From Spongiibacter thalassae (GTDB lineage: Bacteria > Pseudomonadota > Gammaproteobacteria > Pseudomonadales > Spongiibacteraceae): a DNA stretch of 64,000 bases. The position numbers were made by a program, and so were the translations under genes. Of the stretch, positions 45,590 to 54,015 are shown one piece after another; positions within the stretch are counted from its first letter, which is position 1; each line of letters starts with the position of its first letter. The stretch covers positions 62,001 through 126,000 of the forward strand of contig NZ_JAAWWK010000001.1 in the NCBI RefSeq assembly GCF_012272835.1, written 5' to 3'. The notes beneath the pieces are model-generated. The model was not told the origin of the DNA and did no database searches. It worked only from the letters and a program-made list of their open reading frames with translations.

Positions 45590-47956
45590 ATGTCGTTACT
45601 TGCTAGCAGTAAAAAGGATTCCAAGACCAAGGTGTACGCCTGGGCTGTCGCCCTCGCCACTTGCTCCAGTGTGAATGTGCTATCAGCTGAAAGGCAGCTA
45701 GAGGAGGTGATAGTTACTGCTCAGAAGCAGGCGAAAAGTATGCAGGATATCCCGGCTTCGGTCTCGAGTATCGACAGTAGCTTCCTGACCGACGCTGCGC
45801 TTACTGACGTCGGAGACATCGTGGCGTACACGCCGAATGTTTCCTTTAACGACTCCGTCAAGTTCTTCCCCATCGTAACCATGCGCGGATACGGTACTGC
45901 GCCATTTGCGCGAGGACTGGAGCCCTCCATCGGGCTTGTAGTGGACGATATTCCCTATGGTAGAACTTCCTACGTCAATGATGCTGTATTTGACGTGTCG
46001 AAGTTTGAGGTTTTGCGCGGGCCGCAGGGTTCGTTATTTGGCAAAAACACCATTGCCGGTCTATTCAATGTCGTCACCTTTGATCCCGACTTTGACTGGA
46101 GTGGGTACGCGACAGGTGGTGTAGGCTTCAATAATGATCGGCACGTGGAGGGCGCGCAATCCTTCACTCTGATTGACGAAGTGCTGGCCGGGAGAATCGT
46201 CGGTCGAGCCAGTGAGAGCGACACCGTATACAACTCCGCCAACGATAATCAGGGAACAGTCGAAGACCACTCGTTCCGATTGAAACTGAAATGGTTTGTA
46301 TCCAGTTCGACTGACCTATTGCTCAACGCATGGGCCTCCAGTCTGGAGCAGAACGAAGTGTCATTGCAGCCCTCAAGAGTCACCGATCAGTCGAGGGAAG
46401 AGTATCTTACCCACGACCCGGATTATGAAACCGATGAATATGATAACAATACCTCGGCTAGCGACTCGGCGCTTGCCACCCGGGACACGGAAACAATCAG
46501 TCTAATTGTCAACCACGCCTTCGACAACGATGGGCTGTTTTTTAATTCGGCGCTGAGCCTGAATACGGCGTATTCTGAGCTTCAAGAAACCTTTCTATAT
46601 GACGCGGATGCGTCGCCAATTGACTTTGCTACCTTCGGCAGTGTAGTGCCGGACGTTTATGAGCAGAAACACATAGAGACAAGGTTTACCTCTGATGTAC
46701 AGACGCCTTGGGGCATTGGCGAAAACCTGAATTTGATGCTGGGTTTGTTTTACAGCGACGTGAACACCACATCGTCTACAAAAGTCTCGTTTAATTTGTG
46801 TGAGTTTCAAAGCTATGCTGAGTCCGGCGCTGACCTCCGCGACGGCTTCGGTTTTCCTGTCTCCACGCCGCTGAATGCCCCCTGTAATTTTGAAAGAGAA
46901 TCACATCAGAATATTACTGAGACAAATATAGTAAGCCACGCGTTCTTTTCCCAGGTAGAGTGGGACTTTAACGCACAGTGGTCGTTGATATTGGGAGCGC
47001 GTTACGGCGAAAACAAGCTGACTGGTAGCATTGAATCTTTCTCTGCTAGCAATACGAATATCGTGCCCACAATTTTAAGCTACCAGACGTTTAGTCAGCA
47101 ACATAGCGACACCGAGTACGACTTCTCACCGAAAGTTGCTTTAACCTGGCGCCCGAACGATGATCTCACGCTGTTCTTCACCAGAACCCAGGGCTTCAAG
47201 GGCGGCGGTATCGCTTCGGGCGTCTACAGAGAGGCACGCACAAGATATGGTGAGGAAACCAGTACCTCCTCTGAGCTGGGTGTAAAAGCAGAGCTGTTTG
47301 ATAGAACGCTTCGTTTGAACGTCACAGCCTTTCATTCAGAGTTTCAGGATCTTCAGGTTCAGAACTTTGATGGCCAAACGATATTCGTAACCAACGCATC
47401 GGATTCCTATTCTACCGGTGTGGAAATGGACTTTCTGTGGATAACGCCCTTGCCCTGGCTAACCATCGGCGGCAGCGCCGGTTACGTCGACGCGGCCTAT
47501 GAAAACTATTTTTGCGGAGTGCCTGATCAGGATGAAGAAGCGGATGATCCTGCACATCCATCGTGCGATACTTCTAACAGCGAAGTCCGTTATGAAGACC
47601 AGTCTGGCCAACAACTTCCGTACTCACCGGATGTTTCGGTAACGCTTAACTTCAACGGAAATTTTGATTTGGACAATGGCTACAGCCTTATTTCGGGTCT
47701 GGACATTATCCACCGCGGTGAACTGGAAGTGGATCAAGACCCCTTCTACACCCAGGAGCCGGTTACCAAGTTTGCAGCTAGATTAGGGCTCCGTTCTGAT
47801 AGTGGTTGGTCAATCGTGGCAAATGGCAAAAACCTGACCCGCGAAAAGGAACGGATTTTTGGTGCTGCTGCTCCGGGCGTGCCGGGCAATAACCAGGCGT
47901 TGGCCACAGATGATCTGATGTGGACCGTCGATTTCCGCTACGACTGGGGTCTCTAA
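45590..47956 (+). CDS. TonB-dependent outer-membrane receptor
   Basis: The 788-residue receptor has a signal peptide (YAWAVALATCSSVNVLSA), TonB-box-like LEEVIVTAQKQ, and a plug with TPNVSFNDS, MRGYGTAPFARG, VVDDIPYGRTS and FEVLRGPQGSLFGKNTIAG. The barrel ends DWGL, an unusual non-aromatic C terminus for this class. Its plug differs from the 22-28 kb pair, so it likely takes up another substrate. It precedes a serine hydrolase gene, which may process what is imported. Confidence 0.9.
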   Translation: MSLLASSKKDSKTKVYAWAVALATCSSVNVLSAERQLEEVIVTAQKQAKSMQDIPASVSSIDSSFLTDAALTDVGDIVAYTPNVSFNDSVKFFPIVTMRGYGTAPFARGLEPSIGLVVDDIPYGRTSYVNDAVFDVSKFEVLRGPQGSLFGKNTIAGLFNVVTFDPDFDWSGYATGGVGFNNDRHVEGAQSFTLIDEVLAGRIVGRASESDTVYNSANDNQGTVEDHSFRLKLKWFVSSSTDLLLNAWASSLEQNEVSLQPSRVTDQSREEYLTHDPDYETDEYDNNTSASDSALATRDTETISLIVNHAFDNDGLFFNSALSLNTAYSELQETFLYDADASPIDFATFGSVVPDVYEQKHIETRFTSDVQTPWGIGENLNLMLGLFYSDVNTTSSTKVSFNLCEFQSYAESGADLRDGFGFPVSTPLNAPCNFERESHQNITETNIVSHAFFSQVEWDFNAQWSLILGARYGENKLTGSIESFSASNTNIVPTILSYQTFSQQHSDTEYDFSPKVALTWRPNDDLTLFFTRTQGFKGGGIASGVYREARTRYGEETSTSSELGVKAELFDRTLRLNVTAFHSEFQDLQVQNFDGQTIFVTNASDSYSTGVEMDFLWITPLPWLTIGGSAGYVDAAYENYFCGVPDQDEEADDPAHPSCDTSNSEVRYEDQSGQQLPYSPDVSVTLNFNGNFDLDNGYSLISGLDIIHRGELEVDQDPFYTQEPVTKFAARLGLRSDSGWSIVANGKNLTREKERIFGAAAPGVPGNNQALATDDLMWTVDFRYDWGL

Positions 47957-47993
47957 CGGATCTCTGTTGAGCCGGATGGCAACTCAGTCTTGA

Positions 47994-48031
47994 CCTCAAA
48001 TCCATCGGCTACTCCGCCGATGGATTTGAGG
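47994..48031 (+). terminator. Strong 16-bp hairpin after the TonB receptor
   Basis: CCTCAAATCCATCGGC pairs perfectly with GCCGATGGATTTGAGG across the loop TACTCC, 38 bp after the stop codon. The T run is missing, but the stem is long enough to be a terminator or 3' RNA stabiliser. Confidence 0.65.
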
Positions 48032-48314
48032 CAGAATACAGAGACTGCCATAGTCTTAGTGTTGTAATAGTAAAATGGGTTGGCCTGATAACCCTGAACG
48101 CGCGGATATCGCCCGATGAATACTCAGTAGGCAGAGGCTTTAATCGGCTATGTCGGTTTGGGCAAGTGTCTTTTCGAGTTAAAAAACTACGTATCTGGCT
48201 TGAAACTTGGCTAAGGTATTAACGTGCTTTCGTCGTGGCGATTTATTCGTCGATCTCGGCGCCGTTACGGCGGTAAACTCAGCGGAATACACTACATCGC
48301 AAACAGGAAATAAA

Positions 48315-49526
48315 ATGAATCCAATAAAAATTCTTCTGGCAGTTGTTGCTGTCATGTTGGTGGGTGCCGGTATTTACTACGCGCCTATCATAGATAGGCT
48401 GTATTTCTCCGTGACAATGGAAGATGAAGCATCAATGGCGGAGAATTTGCGAATTGCAGACACTAAGTATCGCACCCATATCATCCCGCGCTCGTCCAAT
48501 CCTGAAGCATTTCCAAAGCAGTTAAAAAAAGACGTTTTACCGGAATCATTCATCAATCACGGGAAGGCGATTTCAAGTGCTGACTTCCTCAAAGAATCCC
48601 GGCCCACCGGTCTGCTGGTCATCAAGGACGGTCAGGTCATCTACGAAAATTACTGGCAAGGCCTGAAGGAGTCAGATCGTCAGTTTGCCTTTTCTGTCGC
48701 GAAATCGATGACCTCCGTTTTGGTTGGCATGGCCATCGGTGACGGCCTAATCGACGACGTGAACGATCCTGTTGTGAAGTACCTGCCTCATTTCAAGGGC
48801 TCCGCCTGGGATCAGGCGACCATCGCCAACGCACTTGAAATGTCGAGCGGTGTGGACTTCGACGAGGACTACAGCCGTACCGACACCGACATGCGCCGCT
48901 TCCAGATTGACTTTGTTCTGGACAAGCCGGTCGAGCCCTTCCTGCTCTCACTGGATTCTGCTGGCCCTCCAGGTGTGAAGCAGGGCTACAATAGTATGGA
49001 GACGCAGCTCCTCGGTTTTGTTTTGCGCAGCGTTATCGGTGATCGTACCCTCGCCGATTATATGCACGAGAAGCTCTGGGAGCCGCTGGGCGCTCAGGAC
49101 GACGCAAGCTGGACTACCGATGTCACCGGAATGGAGATAACCATTGGCGGTTTAAGCATGAGCTTGAGAGACCTCGCCAAAGTTGGCCAGCTGTTTTTGC
49201 AGCGTGGCCAATGGAAGGGGGAGCAACTCATTCCTGAGTTCTGGGTATTGGAGTCCACTACGCCGTCCAAGCCATACCAGATGCCGGGTCGGGATAACCC
49301 GCTGTCTGAGAAGCCCTTCGGCTATGGCTATCTATGGTGGACGCCAGTAGATCCCAGCGGTCGGGAATACTACGCCTCAGGGCTTTACGGGCAGTACCTC
49401 TTCGTAAACGAAGAAAAAGGGCTGGTTATTGCAATGTATAACGCCAATATCAACTTCAATCAGGACCCTGATGGTTGGAAAGAGCGTTACGAGGACTTTT
49501 TTCAAGCCATAGCTCAAGCTCTGTAG
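48315..49526 (+). CDS. Membrane-anchored serine hydrolase (class C beta-lactamase fold)
   Basis: Starting at ATG 48315 (AGGAAAT upstream) the protein has 403 residues with an N-terminal membrane anchor (IKILLAVVAVMLVGAGIYYAP). The SxxK nucleophile is SVAK (Ser127, Lys130), followed by GYNSMETQ (YxN position) and a late YASGLYGQ segment. It belongs to the penicillin-binding-protein/esterase group that includes 6-aminohexanoate-dimer hydrolase and EstB. It probably hydrolyses an ester or amide in the periplasm. It ends before a terminator hairpin at 49570. Confidence 0.88.
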   Translation: MNPIKILLAVVAVMLVGAGIYYAPIIDRLYFSVTMEDEASMAENLRIADTKYRTHIIPRSSNPEAFPKQLKKDVLPESFINHGKAISSADFLKESRPTGLLVIKDGQVIYENYWQGLKESDRQFAFSVAKSMTSVLVGMAIGDGLIDDVNDPVVKYLPHFKGSAWDQATIANALEMSSGVDFDEDYSRTDTDMRRFQIDFVLDKPVEPFLLSLDSAGPPGVKQGYNSMETQLLGFVLRSVIGDRTLADYMHEKLWEPLGAQDDASWTTDVTGMEITIGGLSMSLRDLAKVGQLFLQRGQWKGEQLIPEFWVLESTTPSKPYQMPGRDNPLSEKPFGYGYLWWTPVDPSGREYYASGLYGQYLFVNEEKGLVIAMYNANINFNQDPDGWKERYEDFFQAIAQAL

Positions 49527-49569
49527 CTTGATCATTAGCCTGACAGTATTTAACGCTAATGTCTGGATT

Positions 49570-49601
49570 GGGATTATGCTCGTTACCGCGAGCATAATCC
49601 C
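49570..49601 (+). terminator. Hairpin terminator between convergent genes
   Basis: GGGATTATGCTCG and CGAGCATAATCCC form a 13-bp stem with a 6-nt loop, followed by CTAGTTTT. It lies between the serine hydrolase and the convergent acyltransferase gene. Confidence 0.75.
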
Positions 49602-49638
49602 CTAGTTTTGATAAAGTAGTCTCAGTAGGCCTCGACGA

Positions 49639-50523
49639 TTACCAGCCGAGCTTGTTCAGCAGGCTTGGTTTATCCTCTTGCATTTCTTCACGTAATTTGA
49701 GCATTTTCTCTATAGACGCTTCCAGTTCCGCTTTGGTCTGATCGCGCAGTTTAAACTGGCTTGCCTGGCTTATATTTTTACCCTTATATCTGCCGGTCTT
49801 AATAGGTTTGCCAAAATGGACGAATACCTGCTTCCATTTTGGTAGTAGGGTACCCATGAAGCCCCGCGGGATTGGCGGCAGGAGGTCGGAATTCATGTAT
49901 TCTTCAGATACACCGGCTCTACGCAGTATCTTTCCAAATACCGAGTCGCGCAGTTCATCCCTGTCAAGATAGCGGTCATACCACTCATCCGGCCCAACAA
50001 TTCCCATAGGCACTATGGGCACACCGTGTTTGGCGGCAAGGCGCACAAACCCTGTCCGTTCCTTCCACTGAATGGTGTAGCGCAGGTCCAGGTTTTTGTT
50101 GGCCTCGTAAGCCCCACCGGGAAAAACCAGAACATCTTTGTTTGCTTCGAAGAGTGCGGATCCAATATCCGGGTGCCCCATAACGCCACCATTATTGATG
50201 GACAGCTTACGGAGCCGTGGATTTTCATAGAATGCGCGGTCATTCATGCCCCTGACCACTCGACCAGCAGACTCCGCAAGGATAGGCACCGCGACTATTG
50301 TATCGCCGGCCATTGTGGAATGATTGGCCACAAACAGGGCGGGGGCTTCTGGAATATTTTCTATGCCGGTCACCACAGGTTTGGAGAAACGGCGAAGCCG
50401 TTTAAGCAATTGACGGGCACCATGCATCAGCGCCTCTTCGTCAAGCGATAGTGTGTCCTCAATAATTTGCTGGACCAATTGGTCTGTCCGGGAATTGCTA
50501 TCATTCCTTTGATTTTTCTTCAC
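49639..50523 (-). CDS. Lysophospholipid acyltransferase family protein (MGAT-like LPLAT)
   Basis: The 294-residue protein has the acyltransferase active-site motif as VANHSTMAGD (about 65-74), the substrate motif VLVFPGGAYEANK (131-143), and GVPIVPMGIVGPDEWYD. The layout fits the LPLAT/MGAT-like branch, with His and Asp separated by five residues. It would transfer an acyl chain from acyl-CoA or acyl-ACP to a lipid hydroxyl at the membrane. It is convergent with the serine hydrolase. Start ATG 50523. Confidence 0.87.
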   Translation of the reverse strand: MKKNQRNDSNSRTDQLVQQIIEDTLSLDEEALMHGARQLLKRLRRFSKPVVTGIENIPEAPALFVANHSTMAGDTIVAVPILAESAGRVVRGMNDRAFYENPRLRKLSINNGGVMGHPDIGSALFEANKDVLVFPGGAYEANKNLDLRYTIQWKERTGFVRLAAKHGVPIVPMGIVGPDEWYDRYLDRDELRDSVFGKILRRAGVSEEYMNSDLLPPIPRGFMGTLLPKWKQVFVHFGKPIKTGRYKGKNISQASQFKLRDQTKAELEASIEKMLKLREEMQEDKPSLLNKLGW

Positions 50524-50786
50524 ATGCCACCTCTTTTGTTGCTTTCGATTTTATCGGTGAAAACGCTTGGCCTACGGAAACGCTAAGCTTTATACCTTAA
50601 TGCCCGTTTCTATTTAATTAATTGGAAGCCCTGTGATTTTGCTTGCCCGGCGGGCTCGATTGAATGGTCAGGGCCCGGGCGTGTCACCGAGGGCCCTCGC
50701 TCTTGAGGTGTGGTCGAACGACATAGGGCAAGCGGCCTGCCTCATCGCAACCTTTCCTGCTCGTGCTCAGCGATAAGTACGGGCCT

Positions 50787-51884
50787 TTAGCTTTGCCCAA
50801 GCAGCTTGCGGTATTTGCTAATGAAAAGATCCTTGCCTTTCATTCTCGACGTCAGAAAGTGGCCCACCGCCATGCCGTCCTTGCCAACCGGCAGCATGCT
50901 GGCGCCCCGCTTCGGGCCAAGTGGCAGCAAGATTGGTGCCAGGGGCCAGCCCTCGTAGGGCTTTTGAGACTCTACCGGTTTACCGGCCAATACTGCCTTG
51001 ATGATTTTCTCCAGGCAGGGCGCCTGGCGAGCTATGGATACGATTGTCATCGCGTCACCGGAGGCGAGTACGTCGCCAAAGGCGAAAAGGGAGGGGTGGC
51101 TTTTACTGGGGCGCATCCAGCCATCGTGCATGACACGGCCATCCGGAGCCGTCTGTACGTCATCCACCGCAAGCAGCAATTCTGCCTGCGGTTTGGCGCC
51201 AATTGCTGGAAATACTATATCCGCGTCGATAGTCTCTCCGCCCGGCAATTGCAATGTGCCGCTGTAGGGTTCTTTCAGCGACTGCAGGTTTTCTACCAGC
51301 TTTCCGGTATGAAGATGCACACCCAAATCAGCAAAGTCGGTCTCCAGCTTTTTCCCGAAACCCGGCTTGTACATGGGGTATAGCGAAGCTTCGTCGGTGA
51401 TCAGGTGAACTTCTTTCTCGGGGTAGGCGTGGGCGATTTCACCTGCCAATTCAGCGCCAACCGGCCCGGCTCCTACAATCGCGACGGTTTTCGCGCTAGC
51501 CAAGGAGGACGCTGCCTGCCTGCTGATTGCTCGGAACTCATCGAGGCCCGCAGGGGTGTGCTTGAAGGGCGCGGCATAGCTGGACCCGGTAGCGACTACC
51601 GTAACTGTGGATTTAAGCTTTCTACCATCGCTAAGCACGACACCGTCCGGGTCAATACGCTCTGCCCATCCCTGGACGAACTGGCCTCGTTTTAAAAGGT
51701 TTTTGTAGGGAATTATCAGCTTGTCCAGCAAGCTACTGTCGGTAACTGCACGGATTGCGGCAGGGGTGTGTACAAAGCTGTCTTTCCCATCCACGAGCGT
51801 CACATCCGCCGTTGGGTCCAGACGCTTGGCCAGTTCTATCCCGGCGTGACCACCGCCTACTATTACGACTTTCTGTCCAGACAT
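50787..51884 (-). CDS. FAD-dependent NAD(P)H oxidoreductase (FSP1/NDH-2-like)
   Basis: Using ATG 51884 the protein has 365 residues; longer upstream frames (to 52100) carry no conserved sequence. It has two dinucleotide-binding motifs, KVVIVGGGHAGIELAK near the N terminus and VAIVGAGPVGAELAGE near residue 135. A FAD-contacting FAFGDV segment lies near residue 275. The closest shape is AIFM2/FSP1 and type II NADH dehydrogenases, which reduce quinones or small acceptors. It is divergent from nothing; the Crp-like gene lies upstream on the same strand. Confidence 0.85.
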   Translation of the reverse strand: MSGQKVVIVGGGHAGIELAKRLDPTADVTLVDGKDSFVHTPAAIRAVTDSSLLDKLIIPYKNLLKRGQFVQGWAERIDPDGVVLSDGRKLKSTVTVVATGSSYAAPFKHTPAGLDEFRAISRQAASSLASAKTVAIVGAGPVGAELAGEIAHAYPEKEVHLITDEASLYPMYKPGFGKKLETDFADLGVHLHTGKLVENLQSLKEPYSGTLQLPGGETIDADIVFPAIGAKPQAELLLAVDDVQTAPDGRVMHDGWMRPSKSHPSLFAFGDVLASGDAMTIVSIARQAPCLEKIIKAVLAGKPVESQKPYEGWPLAPILLPLGPKRGASMLPVGKDGMAVGHFLTSRMKGKDLFISKYRKLLGQS

Positions 51885-52234
51885 TGTTTCTACTCGCTTT
51901 CTCAATAGGAAATTTTGATATTCAATTCGGTGCAAATGTATAACAATATTACACTTCAAGGAGGACATCAATGCAAATCGGTGCAGCGGTGCGCTCTCGA
52001 TGTGAGTGCTCCTACAGGATTGTCCAATGGACAGCAGCTGGCACATCGCCATTGATGTCCGCCAGGTATAGGGCGGCCGGCAGACCTTCCACCAGTCCAT
52101 TGGATAGGACGTTGAGCCTGGCGGGGCGATTCAAATTGGCCGGCATAGCGGTGCTACGCCTTAATCGTACTCGATCGGCGGGAAACACGCGGCAACGATA
52201 GGTGCCAGAAGCGCCTTTGTGGCGTTAAACGGGT

Positions 52235-52837
52235 TTAATGGCTATTTAGCCACTGTTTCTTGTATCTGGACAGGGCAACCGGGGTAATGCCGAGGTAGGA
52301 GGCGATGTGATACTGAGGAATTCGCTCCAGCAGGTCGGGAAAGTTGCGGACAAACTGCAGAAAGCGCTGCCGGGCTGTCATGGTCAGCAATTCCGCCTCG
52401 CGTCGCTCGTTGCGTATCAGCATCATTTCGCAGCTATGCAGATGTAGTCGCTGTAAGACAGGCATTTTCGGTGCCAGTGTTCGCATCAGCCCGAGATCTA
52501 TTTCCACCAGCACACTTGGCTCCAATGTCTCGATAGCAAATCGGCATGGTTCGTCGAGAATGGCAGCGCTAAGGCTGCCGACGATATGGTTATTCTTGTA
52601 AAATCCTTTGTTTAGCTCCTTGCCCTCCGGGGTGATGTAATAGAAGCGCACCAGGCCGTCCGCAATAAAGTAGTGGTGGGTAGATTTCTCTCCGGCCACT
52701 TGTAGGCAGTGCTTCGCTGCCACCTCCTTTACCCTGAGGCAAGGTAGAAAGCCCTCCCACTCGTCCGGCGGAAAGTTGAAAAGCTGATCAAAATGCTGGC
52801 GCATTCCATTCAGGACAATGTGTTCATCTGGAGCCAT
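52235..52837 (-). CDS. Crp/Fnr-family transcription regulator
   Basis: The 200-residue protein has an N-terminal cyclic-nucleotide-binding-like beta barrel (about 20-120; HHYFIADGLVRFYYITPEGKE). A dimerisation helix and a C-terminal helix-turn-helix follow (IPQYHIASYLGITPVALSRYKKQW). The ligand is unknown, and no Fnr-type cysteine cluster is seen. It may control the flavoprotein gene downstream on the same strand. Confidence 0.85.
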   Translation of the reverse strand: MAPDEHIVLNGMRQHFDQLFNFPPDEWEGFLPCLRVKEVAAKHCLQVAGEKSTHHYFIADGLVRFYYITPEGKELNKGFYKNNHIVGSLSAAILDEPCRFAIETLEPSVLVEIDLGLMRTLAPKMPVLQRLHLHSCEMMLIRNERREAELLTMTARQRFLQFVRNFPDLLERIPQYHIASYLGITPVALSRYKKQWLNSH

Positions 52838-53240
52838 TCTCAGACAACCCTCCTTCGGTGAAGATATTCCAGAGGCTGCATACGGTGCCTACGCAGCGCA
52901 TAAGGTATCATAGGGCGAAGCAATTTGGCGGAAGAAATCGCTGTCAATCGGTCGCAGTACACCGCCATTGCGGCAGTCAGTCTACACCTGATCGGCTTGC
53001 CGATGGTCGCCATTTGGGGGAGTGTAACGTCTACGATTTTCGCGATCGCGAGGGTTTTGGATTTCGATTCCAGTCAACTGTACAATGGCGCCCTGTGCGT
53101 CAAAGCAGCAGACACTGTCGAGCTAAACAGAATCCGGGCCAGGTGTCGTGACATACCGCTGGCACTTTAAAGAGGTCCGTGCTTTGAGTGCTTGAAATTA
53201 GTCACCAATCCAGCTCGGCATGGAAGAATAGGACCCCATT
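52838..53240. other. Divergent intergenic region between regulators
   Basis: The 403-bp stretch contains the promoters of the Crp-like (minus) and MarR-like (plus) genes. A plus-strand frame from TTG 52925 to 53170 has a hydrophobic middle, but no ribosome-binding site or family match, so I do not call it. No repeats were seen. Confidence 0.4.
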
Positions 53241-53735
53241 ATGGCCCGCACCAATAAACGTGCTAACGACAAAGCTCCCGAGGAAATCTTCCAGGAGTTG
53301 CTGGGTGCTCCACACCCAGCAAGCCTACTACCCCTCACCTTGAATATCTTCTATTGGGTAGATGACAGCCTGCAAAACCTATTGAAGAAAAATGGCTGGC
53401 CGAGCATTACTCGCCTTCAGTCCCAGGTTCTCACTTGCCTTGAGTATGGGTTAATTCGAACCACAGATATTGCGAAGCACGTCGGTGTTAGCAGGCAGGT
53501 TGTCAATCGCTGTGTAAACGAGCTTGTTGACCTGAACTTGCTGGAGCTAAACCCTGACCCGGATGACAAGCGGGCCAAGGTTATTTCACCAACCGCCGAG
53601 GGGCAGCGTATTGTGCTATGCGCCCTTGAGTCGCTGGAGATGATTGAAAAAACTCTTGCAGAGCGCATAGGCAAAGAGAATTTGGAATCGTTGCGAACTA
53701 TTCTTGAAATGCCGCGCGGAGCGCCCCTGGAGTAA
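53241..53735 (+). CDS. MarR-family transcription regulator
   Basis: The 164-residue winged-helix regulator has the recognition region IRTTDIAKHVGVSRQVVNRCVNELVDLNLL and the wing NPDPDDKRAKVISPTAEG, both standard for MarR. It ends EMPRGAPLE. MarR proteins usually bind palindromes near themselves and are released by phenolic or lipophilic ligands. A degenerate copy of its 3' end lies at about 56530-56620, and a fragment of a flavin-reductase gene lies just downstream. Confidence 0.88.
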   Translation: MARTNKRANDKAPEEIFQELLGAPHPASLLPLTLNIFYWVDDSLQNLLKKNGWPSITRLQSQVLTCLEYGLIRTTDIAKHVGVSRQVVNRCVNELVDLNLLELNPDPDDKRAKVISPTAEGQRIVLCALESLEMIEKTLAERIGKENLESLRTILEMPRGAPLE

Positions 53736-53812
53736 AGGGCGACTCTCAGTGTTTCGAGATTGGTGTGCATTTTAGAACAAAACGCCACTGCCTCGAAGAC
53801 GATTAGAAAATT

Positions 53813-54001
53813 TCAGACAGCTTGTCTGCCTTCGATTTCGACATTTGCCAGGTAGGCCTCAACTTCCTCGCGACAGGCTTTTGTCTTGGCAGGCCGCACG
53901 TTGGCCTGCACGTCACGAATATCAATAACGCCAACAATATATCTCAGATAGGGTCGCTGAAGATCTATGTGTTCGCAGGCTAGAGGCCTTCCAGGCTTGC
54001 T
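53813..54001 (-). pseudogene. Azoreductase-like gene, C-terminal fragment
   Basis: The minus strand encodes LQRPYLRYIVGVIDIRDVQA followed by CREEVEAYLANVE. This aligns with the end of the intact azoreductase-like protein at 56686-57306 (LPYLKYIFGAIGIRDVRA, REEVEAYLSGFE). Only the last quarter or so survives. It abuts the TonB receptor stop codon at 54016 and pairs with the nearby MarR gene 3' end as a duplicated junction. Confidence 0.8.
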
Positions 54002-54015
54002 GTCGTCGTTTTCAA

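Noticed and set aside
52012-52146. 44-codon minus-strand frame beginning MPANLNRPARLN
   Set aside because: Sits between the Crp-like and FSP1-like genes with a plausible hydrophobic middle, but has no clear ribosome-binding site or known relative; too weak to call.
52925-53170. 81-codon frame with hydrophobic middle between the two regulators
   Set aside because: TTG start without a ribosome-binding site; overlaps promoter DNA of both regulators.
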